Assembly (NCBI GenBank): GCA_035631315.1
Contig: DASQIZ010000013.1
Span: forward strand, 9,599 to 73,598
Length of the DNA stretch: 64,000 bases
DNA from: 40CM-2-70-7 sp035631315
GTDB lineage: Bacteria > Gemmatimonadota > Gemmatimonadetes > Gemmatimonadales > GWC2-71-9
Direction of reading: 5' to 3'
The notes below the pieces were generated by a model. That model had not been told where the DNA came from and did no database searches. It saw nothing but the letters and a program-made list of their open reading frames with translations. The translations under genes and the position numbers were made by a program. Shown one piece after another: positions 1-10,200 of this stretch (positions are counted from its first letter, which is position 1; each line of letters opens with the position of its first letter).

Positions 1-2
1 AC

Positions 3-542
3 AAGGATCGCGAAGCGGGGGACGGGTTCGACGGCACTTGGGTGGCCCACCCTGACCTCGTGCCGGTCGCTCAGGCGTCCTTCGACAAGGTCCTGGGGAC
101 TCACCCGAATCAAAAGCAGCGCCTGCGCGACGACGTCAGGACCACCGGGGCGCAGCTCGTCGCCCTCGGCATCCCCGGGTCCTCCGTGACCGAGGCGGGA
201 GTCCGGACCAACGTGAGCGTCGCACTTCAGTATCTGGCGAGCTGGCTCGCGGGCGTCGGGGCCGCGGGCATCAACAACCTGATGGAAGATGCGGCGACCG
301 CCGAGATCTCACGGGCCCAGCTGTGGCAATGGATCCGCAACAAGACCGTCCTGGCCGACGGCCGCACCATGACCACCAGCGTGTACGCCGCCGTCCGGGA
401 TGAGGAGCGGAAAAAGCTCAGCACCGTCCCCCACCTCGATGCGGCGGCCCGGCTGCTCGACGGCCTGGTCCTTGCAGCAGAGTTCACTGAATTCCTCACG
501 ATCCCGGCCTATGGGGAGTTGGACCGAGCACAAGGAGGATGA
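3..542 (+). CDS. aceB: Malate synthase A, C-terminal part (cut by window start)
   Basis: Condenses glyoxylate with acetyl-CoA to malate, the second step of the glyoxylate shunt, in the cytoplasm. The frame is open from base 3 and begins inside the gene with a conserved stretch (GDGFDGTWVAHPDL). Further on it has NLMEDAATAEISRAQLWQW, which in malate synthases carries the catalytic base Asp. About 179 residues of an enzyme normally near 530 are present, so roughly two thirds lie upstream of the window. The TGA at 540-542 is followed by the aceA ATG at 544, and the two genes are clearly co-transcribed. Identification is secure from the motifs and from the pairing with isocitrate lyase. Confidence 0.95.
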   Translation, partial: KDREAGDGFDGTWVAHPDLVPVAQASFDKVLGTHPNQKQRLRDDVRTTGAQLVALGIPGSSVTEAGVRTNVSVALQYLASWLAGVGAAGINNLMEDAATAEISRAQLWQWIRNKTVLADGRTMTTSVYAAVRDEERKKLSTVPHLDAAARLLDGLVLAAEFTEFLTIPAYGELDRAQGG

Positions 543-543
543 G

Positions 544-1848
544 ATGAGCAACGAGACCCTGCGGGACATCGCGGCGCTGGAGCGACGCTGGGCCAACGAC
601 TCACGTTGGACCGGGATCAAACGGGACTATTCAGCGGCAGACGTCGTGTCCCTCCGGCCCTCCCTCCGGATCGAGCACTCGCTCGCACGCGCGGGAGCCG
701 ACCGCCTCTGGCATCAGCTCGAGGCCACTCCGTACGTCCAGACCTTCGGGGCCCTCACCGGCGCACAGGCGGTGCAGATGGTGAAAGCGGGGCTCCAGGC
801 GATCTATCTCAGCGGCTGGCAGGTGGCCGCCGACGCCAACCTCTCAGGCCAGACCTACCCCGATCAGAGTCTGTACCCATCGAACAGCGTCCCCGCGCTG
901 GTGAAGCGTCTCAATCAGGCCCTGATGCGCGCCGATCAGATCGAGCGGGCGGAGTCAGGACATGCGAGCGTCGACTGGTATGCCCCGATTCTGGCTGATG
1001 CCGAGGCGGGGTTCGGCGGGCCGTTGCACGCATTCGAGCTGATGAAGCAGATGATCGACGCCGGCGCCGCGGGCGTCCACTTCGAAGACCAGCTGGCCTC
1101 GGAGAAGAAGTGCGGCCACCTGGGCGGCAAAGTCCTGGTGCCTACGCAACAGTTCATCCGGACCCTCGTGGCCGCACGCTTGGCCGCCGATGTCCTGGAC
1201 GTGCCGACGCTGATTGTGGCCCGAACCGACGCATTGTCCGCGACGCTCCTGACCTCCGACATCGACCCGCGGGACCAGGCCTTCCTGACCGGAGAGCGCA
1301 CCCCGGAGGGATACTTCCGCGTGCGGGACGGCCTCGAGCCGGTGATCGTCCGCGCCCTGGCCTACGCCCCGTACGCCGATCTCCTCTGGTTCGAGACGTC
1401 GACTCCCGATCTCGAGGAAGCGAGGCTCTTCGTCGAGGCCATCCACGCGAAATTCCCCGGCAAGCGGATGGCCTACAACTGCTCCCCCTCCTTCAATTGG
1501 AAGCAGCACCTGGGCGACGCCGAGATCGCGAAGTTCCAGGAGTCGCTGGCGCAGATGGGTTACAAATTCCAGTTCATCACACTGGCGGGCTGGCATCTCC
1601 TGGGCCTGCACACGTTCGATCTGGCGAAGTCGTACCGTGAAGAAGGGATGACCGCCTACGTGCGGCTGCAGCAGGAGGAGTTTGCGCGGGAGGCGGATGG
1701 CTACACCGCCACCCGTCACCAGCGCGAGGTCGGAGCGGGATACTTCGACCGCGTGCTGGCGGCGGTGACGGGCGGTGAGGCCTCGACGACGGCCCTGAAG
1801 GGGTCGACGGAAGCCGAGCAGTTCCGGGCTACTGCGTCCGGTCGCTGA
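544..1848 (+). CDS. aceA: Isocitrate lyase
   Basis: Cleaves isocitrate to glyoxylate and succinate, the first step of the glyoxylate shunt, allowing growth on acetate or fatty acids. The 434-residue protein has the family signature KKCGH with the catalytic Cys at about residue 190, and SGWQVAADAN near residue 85. Length matches bacterial isocitrate lyases of the E. coli type. The frame is open further upstream, but the start at 544 is set by a near-perfect Shine-Dalgarno AAGGAGG at 532-538 and by the protein beginning MSNETLRDIAALERRW. It follows aceB by one base. Its 3' end overlaps the convergent peptidase gene by 20 bp. Confidence 0.97.
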   Translation: MSNETLRDIAALERRWANDSRWTGIKRDYSAADVVSLRPSLRIEHSLARAGADRLWHQLEATPYVQTFGALTGAQAVQMVKAGLQAIYLSGWQVAADANLSGQTYPDQSLYPSNSVPALVKRLNQALMRADQIERAESGHASVDWYAPILADAEAGFGGPLHAFELMKQMIDAGAAGVHFEDQLASEKKCGHLGGKVLVPTQQFIRTLVAARLAADVLDVPTLIVARTDALSATLLTSDIDPRDQAFLTGERTPEGYFRVRDGLEPVIVRALAYAPYADLLWFETSTPDLEEARLFVEAIHAKFPGKRMAYNCSPSFNWKQHLGDAEIAKFQESLAQMGYKFQFITLAGWHLLGLHTFDLAKSYREEGMTAYVRLQQEEFAREADGYTATRHQREVGAGYFDRVLAAVTGGEASTTALKGSTEAEQFRATASGR

Positions 1849-3910
1849 CGGCGCGAGCGGAGCCCTTCGCGCCGCTCCACTGCTGGAACCAGCTCATCAT
1901 GTAGAGCTGGGTGCGCATGAAGTTCGACGGCTTGGATCCGGTACCGTGATACTCGCCCGCGAAGCGCAGCAGGACCGTGGGCACATGTTTCATCTTCAGG
2001 GCCGCGAAGAATTCCTCGCTCTGCGGCATCGGTGTCCGACGGTCGAGCTCGCCGGTCATCAGGAGCGTCGGCGTCGTGATGTGCCCGACGTACATCAGCG
2101 ATGAGTGCGCCAGCCAGGGCTCGGGCTTATCCCACCAGGGGTCGGTGAACAGGCTGTACGTGAAGAGCGGGACGTCGGTGACGCCCGCCATGCTGATCCA
2201 GTCGATCACCGGGCACCGCACCGCGGCCGCCGCGAATCGCCGGGTATGCCCGATCACCCAGCTCGACAACACTCCACCGCCTGAACAACCGGACACAAAC
2301 ATCCGCGTCGTGTCCACGATCCCCCGCCCGATCACTGTATCGACGCCCGCCATCAGGTCGTCGTAGTCGGGCCCGGGATAGTTGTGGTCGATGCCGTCGG
2401 AGAACGCCGTGCCGTAGCCGGTCGACCCGCGCGGATTCACGTACAGCACCAGATATCCGTCGGCCGCGAAGTTCTGGAACATGTAGCTCCAGCCCACTGT
2501 GTATTCGGAGTACGGCCCGCCATGAATTTCGAGAATAAGCGGGTATTTCTTGTGCGGATCGAATCCCGGCGGTGTCACCATCCAGGCTTCCACGTGCGCG
2601 TTGCCGCTCGACCGGTACCAGATCTCCTGCTCCTGCGCGAGACGCTTCCCCGCCAGCACGTCGTCATTCACCGAGGTCAGGCGGGTCGTCCCGTCGAACT
2701 TCTTCAGGCTGTACCGCACCACATTGCCGGGGTGGGTGAAGTCGCTCTCGGTGCCGACCGCGGTGAGGTCCTTGGCCATCGAGTTGAGCGAGAGCATGTG
2801 GGTACCGGTGGTGACGGTCTTCACGCCCCCCGCCAGTGCGGCGAAGTGCACGTTCTCCGTGCCCGTATCCTGCGCCGTGAAGAACACGCCGCTGTTGTCT
2901 CCGGCCCAGGTGAGCTCTCCCGGATCGCGGTCCAGATTGCCGTCGATCTTCCGCGGCTGCGAACCGTCGGTGCCCATGACGTACAGCCCGGCCGTGGAGT
3001 GCGACTTGGTGGACGAATCGTATCCGGCGTACGCCACGAGCCGGCCGTCGGGTGAGATTGCCGGATTCGCCCAGAAGCCCGGGCGAGTGGTAAGACGCTT
3101 GATGCCGCCCGACGCGACTTCCACCCGGTAGATCTGCGAGGACTCATACGCCCAGTCCGAGGTCGAGTCCATCAGGCCATCCACGAGAATCGCTTTCCCG
3201 TCCGGCGTCCAGGCCACCCCTGCCGCGCCCGACAGGCCATCGAACCGGGCGCCGACATTCCAGGCACCGCTCGTGAGCTGGCGCGGCGTGCCGCCGTCCG
3301 CGGAGATGACGAACAGGTGGGTGAATCCGGGTTCGGTGAACCCGACGCGGTCTTGCCGGTAATGCAGGCGATCCTCCATCCGCGGAGCGGGCGTCCACTT
3401 CGCGCCTTCCGGCGCAAGCGGCATCGCGATCTTCCACGTGTCTTCGTGCGGGACGAACATCACGAAGGCGATCGACTTGCCGTCCGGTGACCATTTCGGA
3501 TCACCGGGTGCGTGCTCGGTTCGCGTCACCTGACTCGTCGCCCCCTCCGCATCCATCCAGCGAACGAAGACTTGCATGCCCTTCGGGTCGCCGTCCGCGA
3601 GATAGAGAATCCGTGAACCATCGGGTGACCAGCGGGGTGACGAGCCCTTGACCAGCAGCCGGTTGTGCGACCCGTCCGTGCGCATGGCCCAGATGGCGGA
3701 CTCGAACTTGTCTTCGAGCTTGTTCACCCACCGGCGGGTGTAGAGGATCTGCGTGCCGTCCGGGGACAGCTGGGGATCGGACACGCCCTCCATGTCGAGA
3801 TAGTGATTGACGGTCAACAGTGAATCGGAGGCCGGTTCCTGTGCTCCGGCCCGCGCACCCGTGACGACGGCGAGCGCGAGTACGACGGCGATACCCTTCG
3901 GGGCGTTCAT
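1829..3910 (-). CDS. Exported S9 family prolyl-oligopeptidase-type peptidase
   Basis: A 693-residue secreted serine peptidase. It has an N-terminal signal peptide (hydrophobic core IAVVLALAVV, cleavage near GARAGAQ), then a beta-propeller of PD40/TolB-like repeats (LSPDGTQILYTRR, WSPDGSRILY, WSPDGKSIAF), then an alpha/beta-hydrolase domain. The catalytic triad can be placed: Ser543 in GCSGGG, Asp623 in GELDRRTP, His655 in GEYHGTG. It probably trims peptides in the periplasm. The frame is open another 37 codons upstream, but those residues look unlike a protein. The ATG at 3910 gives the signal peptide and has AAAGGAG about 10 bases upstream. It converges on aceA with a 20-bp overlap. Confidence 0.9.
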   Translation of the reverse strand: MNAPKGIAVVLALAVVTGARAGAQEPASDSLLTVNHYLDMEGVSDPQLSPDGTQILYTRRWVNKLEDKFESAIWAMRTDGSHNRLLVKGSSPRWSPDGSRILYLADGDPKGMQVFVRWMDAEGATSQVTRTEHAPGDPKWSPDGKSIAFVMFVPHEDTWKIAMPLAPEGAKWTPAPRMEDRLHYRQDRVGFTEPGFTHLFVISADGGTPRQLTSGAWNVGARFDGLSGAAGVAWTPDGKAILVDGLMDSTSDWAYESSQIYRVEVASGGIKRLTTRPGFWANPAISPDGRLVAYAGYDSSTKSHSTAGLYVMGTDGSQPRKIDGNLDRDPGELTWAGDNSGVFFTAQDTGTENVHFAALAGGVKTVTTGTHMLSLNSMAKDLTAVGTESDFTHPGNVVRYSLKKFDGTTRLTSVNDDVLAGKRLAQEQEIWYRSSGNAHVEAWMVTPPGFDPHKKYPLILEIHGGPYSEYTVGWSYMFQNFAADGYLVLYVNPRGSTGYGTAFSDGIDHNYPGPDYDDLMAGVDTVIGRGIVDTTRMFVSGCSGGGVLSSWVIGHTRRFAAAAVRCPVIDWISMAGVTDVPLFTYSLFTDPWWDKPEPWLAHSSLMYVGHITTPTLLMTGELDRRTPMPQSEEFFAALKMKHVPTVLLRFAGEYHGTGSKPSNFMRTQLYMMSWFQQWSGAKGSARAVSDRTQ

Positions 3911-4046
3911 CTGAGCACCACTCCTTTGCCGAGAGCCTCCCGGCTTGCGAGCAAGAGAGCACGGCTCGCCGGAAGCGGCAAGTGCGTCAGGAATCCTCTG
4001 ATCGCTTGCCGACGTAGTCACTGGAAAATGGAGTTAGATTAGATCC

Positions 4047-4919
4047 ATGCGCCTGTCACAACTGCTTGGGAAAGTCAGGCTCTGGTTTGATACGGCGGCC
4101 GCACCTGAGTCGTCCGTGCAGCGGGTGGACTGGGTGCGGGTGATTCCGTTCGTGCTCATGCATGCCGCGTGTCTCGGCGTGATCTGGGTGGGATGGAGCT
4201 GGACCGCCGTCTCCGTCGCGTTCGGCCTCTACGTCGTCCGAATGTTCGCGGTGACCGGCTTTTACCACCGCTATTTCTCGCACCGCACGTTCCATACGTC
4301 CCGCCCCGCGCAGTTCGTCTTCGCCGTCCTCGGCAACACCGCCGTGCAGCGCGGCCCGCTCTGGTGGGCCGCCCATCACCGCCGCCACCACCGGCACGCC
4401 GATACCGAGCAGGATGTGCACAGCCCCCGGCAGCACGGCTTCTGGTGGAGCCACATGGGGTGGATCACGTCCGATGGGAATTTCCGCACCGACTTCTCCC
4501 AGGTCACCGATCTGGCGCGCTACCCCGAGCTCCGGTTCCTCGACCGGTTCGACATCCTGGTCCCCCTGCTCCTCGCCGTCGTCCTCTTCCTGATCGGCGG
4601 ATGGCAGCTCCTGATCTGGGGCTTCTTCATCAGCACCGTCGTGCTGTTCCACTGCACCTGCTTCATCAATTCCCTGGCCCACACCCTCGGCCGCCGGCGC
4701 TTCGACACGCCGGACGACAGCCGCAACAGCCTCATCCTCGCGCTCATCACCCTGGGTGAAGGGTGGCACAACAACCATCACCGGTATCCCGGCGCGGTGC
4801 GTCAGGGGTTCCGCTGGTGGGAAGTGGACTTCACCTACTACGGCCTCCGGGTGCTCGCCCTCGTCCGCTTGATCCGCGATCTCCACCCCGTCCCCCGGCG
4901 GTTGCTGCAATCGACCTGA
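4047..4919 (+). CDS. Acyl-CoA delta-9-type fatty acid desaturase
   Basis: Membrane di-iron desaturase that introduces a cis double bond into saturated acyl chains using O2. The 290-residue protein has the three histidine boxes of the stearoyl-CoA desaturase family: H74-R-Y-F-S-H79, H110-H-R-R-H-H115 and H241-N-N-H-H245. Hydrophobic segments near residues 30-70 and 170-205 fit a four-helix membrane topology. The next gene encodes cyclopropane-fatty-acid synthase and begins at this gene's stop codon, so the product of one enzyme (a cis double bond) is the substrate of the next. Exact chain and position specificity cannot be told from sequence. Confidence 0.92.
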   Translation: MRLSQLLGKVRLWFDTAAAPESSVQRVDWVRVIPFVLMHAACLGVIWVGWSWTAVSVAFGLYVVRMFAVTGFYHRYFSHRTFHTSRPAQFVFAVLGNTAVQRGPLWWAAHHRRHHRHADTEQDVHSPRQHGFWWSHMGWITSDGNFRTDFSQVTDLARYPELRFLDRFDILVPLLLAVVLFLIGGWQLLIWGFFISTVVLFHCTCFINSLAHTLGRRRFDTPDDSRNSLILALITLGEGWHNNHHRYPGAVRQGFRWWEVDFTYYGLRVLALVRLIRDLHPVPRRLLQST

Positions 4920-6097
4920 TCCGCGGAACCCTGTCCCGCCGGCTCGAGCGCATCACCTACGGACGCATCACGCTCGACGGCCATGTGTTCGGGAACGGCT
5001 CCGGCCCCGCCGCGACGCTCCACGTCAAGGACCCGCGATTCTTCCGTGCCATCGCCTTCGGCGGGGCCCTCGGCGCTGCCGACGCATTCATCAACGGGTG
5101 GTGGGAAAGCGACAACCTGGTAGCCCTCGTCCAGGTGCTCGTGAGAAACCGCGACGCGCTCCAGGGACTCGAGCGCGGGTTCGCCCGCCTGGCTCGCCCC
5201 TTCCGCGCCATCGGCCACGCCCTGCGGCGCAACTCGCGGAGCGGCAGCCGCCGGAACATCGCGGCGCACTACGACCTCGGAAACGATTTCTTCCGGCTCT
5301 TCCTCGACGATACGCTCGCCTATTCCTGCGGCATCTTTGAAACGGCCGGTGCCAGCCTCCACGACGCGTCGGTCGCGAAGTTCGACCGCATCTGCCGGAT
5401 CCTCGAGCTGTCCGCGAAGGATCACCTGCTCGAAATCGGGACCGGGTGGGGCGGCTTCGCGATCCACGCCGCCCGCGAGTACGGCTGCCGCGTCACCACC
5501 GCGACCATCTCGAAGCAACAGGAGGTCCTTGCCAACGAGCGGATCGCCGCAGCGGGGCTTTCATCGCGGGTCACGGTGGTGAACCGCGATTACCGGGACC
5601 TGGACGGAGCCTTCGACAAGCTCGCGTCGATCGAAATGATCGAGGCCGTTGGTCATCAGTACCTGAACGGGTTTTTCCGTGTCTGCGCGGACCGCTTGAC
5701 GCCGGACGGGCTGTTCGCCCTTCAGGCCATCACGATTCAGGACCGGTTCTACAAGGCGGCGCTTCACGAGGTCGACTTCATCAAGGCCTACATTTTTCCG
5801 GGATCGTTCATTCCCTCCAGGGCCGTCCTGGCCGAGGCGGCGGCGCCTACGGATCTCACCCTCGTGGACCTCCATGACCTCACCCCCCACTACGCCGAAA
5901 CGCTGAAGCACTGGCGCGAGAGTTTCCTGACCCGGCGGCGGGACGTTCTGGCCCTCGGGTTCGACGAACGGTTCGTGCGCCTGTGGGAGTACTACTTCGC
6001 CTACTGTGAAGGGGGCTTCAGGGAACGCGTGCTCGGCGATGCGCAGATCCTGTTCGCGAAACCCGAGAACCGTCGTGGGGGAATGTCACAATCGTGA
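4916..6097 (+). CDS. cfa: Cyclopropane-fatty-acyl-phospholipid synthase
   Basis: SAM-dependent methyltransferase that adds a methylene bridge to cis double bonds of membrane phospholipid acyl chains. The SAM-binding motif EIGTGWGG starts at about residue 173. Other family motifs are AHYDLGNDFF, LFLDDTLAYSCG, IEMIEAVGHQY and EYYFAYCEGGF. Length (about 393 residues) is normal. The start is uncertain. Homology begins at IDLIRGTLSRRLERI, right at the stop of the desaturase, and the in-frame ATG (4763) and GTG (4817) both lie deep inside the desaturase reading frame. A CTG at 4916 overlapping the desaturase TGA (CTGA) would give a coupled start; this is inference. Confidence 0.93.
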   Translation: MIRGTLSRRLERITYGRITLDGHVFGNGSGPAATLHVKDPRFFRAIAFGGALGAADAFINGWWESDNLVALVQVLVRNRDALQGLERGFARLARPFRAIGHALRRNSRSGSRRNIAAHYDLGNDFFRLFLDDTLAYSCGIFETAGASLHDASVAKFDRICRILELSAKDHLLEIGTGWGGFAIHAAREYGCRVTTATISKQQEVLANERIAAAGLSSRVTVVNRDYRDLDGAFDKLASIEMIEAVGHQYLNGFFRVCADRLTPDGLFALQAITIQDRFYKAALHEVDFIKAYIFPGSFIPSRAVLAEAAAPTDLTLVDLHDLTPHYAETLKHWRESFLTRRRDVLALGFDERFVRLWEYYFAYCEGGFRERVLGDAQILFAKPENRRGGMSQS

Positions 6098-6134
6098 TAC
6101 GGGTCACAATCTTACAAGACGGACCTCTTTCGCC

Positions 6135-6158
6135 GGGGGGTACACCCCCCCATTTTGG
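6135..6158. promoter_or_regulatory. GC hairpin before the second desaturase
   Basis: GGGGGG, TACA, CCCCCC forms a 6-bp GC stem with a 4-base loop at 6135-6150. It is followed by CCATTTTGG. It lies between the cfa stop and the next start, about 20 bp before the Shine-Dalgarno. It could be a weak terminator for the upstream pair or a leader structure; the T run is too short to be sure. Confidence 0.4.
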
Positions 6159-6182
6159 TGCAGTCAATTTCGAGGTGAAACC

Positions 6183-7286
6183 GTGTTAGCTACCCAGGTG
6201 AAGTTCCAGAGCCGTGCGTCGACGGCTTTCATGGACGAGCTCAAGGACCGTGTGGACGCCTACTTCGCGTCCCGGCACCTCTCGCCCAAGGCAAACTTCT
6301 CCATGGTGATCAAGTCGGTGATCCTCTTGAGTGCCTATTTCGGCGGCTATGCGCTGCTGCTCACCAACTGGTTGACCCCCTGGGCCATGCTGGGCGTCGC
6401 GTTTCTGATGGGCGTGGCGATGGCGGGAATCGGGTTCGCGGTGTCGCACGACGCACTGCACGGCGCATATTCGTCTGATCCGCGGATCAACAAGGCCATC
6501 GGCTACACCTTCGACCTGCTGGGCGCCAACGGATACATGTGGAAGATCACGCACAACGTGATCCACCACACCTACACCAACATTCAGGGCGTGGACGAGG
6601 ATATCGCGGTGTCACCCCTCATCCGCATGTCGCCGCGCTCCGACTGGCACCCCATTCACCGGATTCAGCAGTACCTCGCCTTCGCGCTCTACAGCTTTTC
6701 GACGTTATTCTGGGTGTTCGTCAAGGATTACAAGTATTTTCTGGCCACCAACCTCGGCCCCTACGCCAACAAGAAGCATCCGAAGAGCGAGATCGTCTCG
6801 CTCCTCATCACCAAGGCCGTGTACTACAGCTATACGATCGTGATTCCGCTGCTGGTGCTGCACGTGACCTGGTGGCAGTTCGTGATCGGGTTCCTGGCCC
6901 TGCATCTGACGGCAGGATTGATTCTCGGAGTGGTGTTCCAACTGGCCCACGTGGTGGAAGGACCGCAGCAGCCGGTCTGCGACTGCAACGGCATGATCGA
7001 GAGTTGCTGGCCGGTGCACCAGATGTTGACGACCGCGGACTTCGCGACCCATAACCGGCTCTTGTCGTGGTATGTCGGCGGGCTGAACTTCCAGGTGGAG
7101 CATCACCTCTTCCCGAAGATCTGTTCGGTCCACTATCCGGCGTTGAATCCGATCCTGCGGGAAGTCGCCGCGAAGCACGGCGTTCCCTACTACTCGAATC
7201 CGACTCTCTGGTCGGCCATTCACTCGCACTACGAGACGCTGAAGGAATTCGGGAGGGCCCCAAAGGCCGTCCCGATCGCCGCCTAG
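6183..7286 (+). CDS. Acyl-lipid fatty acid desaturase (linoleoyl-CoA / front-end type)
   Basis: A 367-residue integral membrane desaturase. Histidine boxes are H89-D-A-L-H93, H124-N-V-I-H128-H129 and Q304-V-E-H-H308. A Gln in place of the first His of box three is typical of front-end (delta-5/6) desaturases, although this protein lacks the fused cytochrome b5 domain found in eukaryotic ones. Transmembrane segments occur around residues 35-80 and 195-260. The frame extends upstream, but the start is the GTG at 6183, with GAGGTG at 6172-6177 as ribosome binding site. Together with the two preceding genes this forms a lipid-modifying block. It converges with the next gene, overlapping by 4 bp. 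Confidence 0.9.
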   Translation: MLATQVKFQSRASTAFMDELKDRVDAYFASRHLSPKANFSMVIKSVILLSAYFGGYALLLTNWLTPWAMLGVAFLMGVAMAGIGFAVSHDALHGAYSSDPRINKAIGYTFDLLGANGYMWKITHNVIHHTYTNIQGVDEDIAVSPLIRMSPRSDWHPIHRIQQYLAFALYSFSTLFWVFVKDYKYFLATNLGPYANKKHPKSEIVSLLITKAVYYSYTIVIPLLVLHVTWWQFVIGFLALHLTAGLILGVVFQLAHVVEGPQQPVCDCNGMIESCWPVHQMLTTADFATHNRLLSWYVGGLNFQVEHHLFPKICSVHYPALNPILREVAAKHGVPYYSNPTLWSAIHSHYETLKEFGRAPKAVPIAA

Positions 7287-10200
7287 CCCGAACTCCCCAG
7301 GGCCACCGTCCCCTTCCGTTCCTGCTTGCCCCAGCCACGGGCGGTCCCCTGGATCGCCGCCAGGACGCTCTTCACCACCACCCAGTACATGACCTGCCGG
7401 TAGGCGAACCGCTGGATCAGGATCAGCCAGGCCAGTGACCGGTCCTCGTCGGGCTCCATGAGCAGCGCAATGACCGCCGCCAGGAAGTCGACCGACAGGA
7501 AAATCGAGTAGAAGAACACCACTTGCTCGAGCGTCTGGTAGGCGTATTCCGGCCCGTGCTGCACCCAGTTCTGATAGACTTTGCCGAGCGAGTACAGGAA
7601 CATCAGGTCGGCGACCGGTGAGATGAACGGGAAGAGCAGCTGGAAAATCCAGATGTTCGCGAGCCCGACAAATCCGAACATGCCGAAGCGGGGCCGCAGC
7701 AGCGCGTATTTGTGCTTCCACGCGCACTGCAAGGTGCCGAAACTCCAGCGGAAGCGCTGCTTGGCGAGACCGCGCAAGGTGTCGGGCGCCTCGGTATACG
7801 CCGTCGCCCGGTCGGCGTACGCGATCTGCCATCCCTGCTCCAGGATGGTCATCGTCAGATCCTGATCCTCGGCCAGCGTCTGGCTCGAAAACCCGCCCGA
7901 CTGAAGAATGAGATCCTTTCGCCACGCCCCGATCGCCCCGGGCACCACCGTGATGCAGTTGAGCAGCGAGAAGGCCCGGCGATCGATGTTCTGGCTGGTC
8001 ACGTATTCCACGGCCTGCCAGCGGGTCACGATGTTGATCCGGTTTCCGACCTTCGCGTTCCCCGCGACCGCGCCGACCTTGGGATCGGCGAGGGGTTTGA
8101 TGAGCGCCGCGATCGCGCCCGGGGGGAAGAGCGTGTCGGCATCGAGCGCGACGATGACATCACCCGAAGACCGTTCGAGACCGAAATTCAGCGCGCTCGC
8201 CTTCCCGCCATTCGGTTTCCGGAAGAGTTTGACGCGTGGGTCGTTGCCGAACTCCTCCCGGACCACGTCCGAGGTGCGGTCAGGCGACCCGTCATCCACC
8301 ACCAGCACCTCCAGCCCTTTGTAGCCCTGATCGAGAACGGTCCGCACCGTCCGGCACACCACCCGGTCTTCGTTGTAGGCCGGGACAATCACCGTGACGG
8401 AGGGTTGGTAGTCCTCCGCGGCCGGGGTCGGACGCTGGTGCCGGCGGGCGTACCGCTGGCGGGCCGCCAGCGCGAGAATTACGGCGAGGCGGGCCATGCC
8501 GATGGCCATGGCGACGAGGAAGACGGCGTGCATGGTGAGCTCGATGCGCGCCAGCACCGTGTACGACGTCAATTCGACGAAGTGCCGGAACGTCGACCCC
8601 TTCGGCAACGGTGCCATCGCCTGCGTCGTGGACACCCCGGCAAGCGCCGTGACCGTCGTGAACGCGTATCCGCGCGCGCGGATCGAGTCGATCAGCGGTC
8701 CCAGAGCGGCGACGGTCTGACTCCGGTCCCCGCCGCCGTCGTGCAGCAAGATGATGTTGCCGCGGTCCAGCTGCTTCAGCGTGCTGTCGATGATCGTCTG
8801 GGTCCCCGGAGAGGACCAATCGGACGGATCGATGTGAAGCCCGACGGTGATGTAGCCGAGCTCCTGGCCGATCGAGACAGGCACGAGCTCGTCAGGGGTG
8901 GTCGGTTCCGCGTCTCCGAAATACGGAGGCCGCCACAGCGCGGTCCGGCGATCCAGAAATGCTTCGAGCAGGCGTTCGGTGGCCGAAAGCTCGAGCCGGG
9001 TGGTCCGGCGGCCGACCAGCGCCAGGTTCGGGTGGGTGTACGTGTGATTCCCGATTTCCATCCCCTCGGCCAGCTCCCGGCGGAGCAGGTCGCCATGGAT
9101 GGCGGCGTTCTCGCCGATCACAAAGAACGTCGCCGTGATCCCCCGCGACTCGAGCGTGTCGAGGATCATCGGCGTCCACTTGCCGTCGGGACCGTCGTCG
9201 AACGTGAACGCCACGGCGTGTTTCCGCCGTCCGTAGCGCCGGATCACATAGGTCGACGGCGTCTGCGTCACCACCTCTCCGGTCACGGTCTTCGTGACGG
9301 AGTCGATGGTCATCGTCCGCTGGCCGAGGGTCGGCTCTGCCACCATCCGGAGGATTTCGCCGGTGCCGATGAAGTTCACGTCGTAGCCGATCCGCATCGT
9401 ATCCATCGGCGCCGGATCAGCGGCCAGCCCGTCCCGGTGCAGCACATTCCAGAGTGAGGGATCCTCGGCGCCCAGGCGCCAGATGCCGACGCCCGCGACT
9501 CCCCGTCCGAGCGCGTACCTGATCTCGTTCCAGGCGGTCGGCGCATCCAGGTACCAGACAATGCTCGTGACTGAATCCTTGTCATCCCAGCTGAAGGTCG
9601 GATTCAGCGCGTCCCGGTCCATCGAAGGTTGGAGATTGTTGTCCCGCGCCAGCTGCATCACGTCCTGAAAGGTGAGCTCCGTCGCGCTTTCGGATGTGTC
9701 GGACCATTGGTAGCCGTATTGTCCGATCCCGACGATGATCTTGCGTGCCGGGATGCGACGGAGGGTACGCTCCAGGTTGTTCTCGAACCAGTGCTGGCTC
9801 GCGATGGGACCGGGATCGTCCGATGGATCGTGCTCGTCGTAATCCATCAGGAAGATCTTGTCGTCGACCTTGGCGTACGCCTCGAGAGGCCAGGACGGAT
9901 CATCTCCGGGCACGGCCTGGGTCAGGAGCTTGTCCTTGGGAAGCTTTGCCAGGGCGCTCTTGAGCTGATGCAGGAAGGACAGCAGCAACGGGTGCATCGA
10001 GGAAGGAAGCTCTTCGAAATCGATCGTCACCCCCGCCAAGTCCAATGCGCTCACGGTGTCGACGATCATCTTGATGGCTCGCCGGCGGTAGGACGGGCGG
10101 CCGATCAGGGTGGACACCGCACCGGCATCGAACCCGTCACCCGTGGCGTTGGTCAGCATCATGAAGATGCCGGGCATGGGGGTCTTCGCCTGCTTCTGGT

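Noticed and set aside
400..543. Upstream extension of isocitrate lyase
   Set aside because: It is out of frame with malate synthase and composed of shadow sequence; a perfect ribosome site marks ATG 544.
2384..3131. Long plus-strand frames opposite the S9 peptidase, and similar antisense frames elsewhere
   Set aside because: In this high-GC sequence antisense frames stay open by codon bias; none shows a domain or export signal.
6135..6158. Riboswitch before the second desaturase
   Set aside because: Only one simple hairpin is present in an 85-bp gap, with no conserved core I could recognise.
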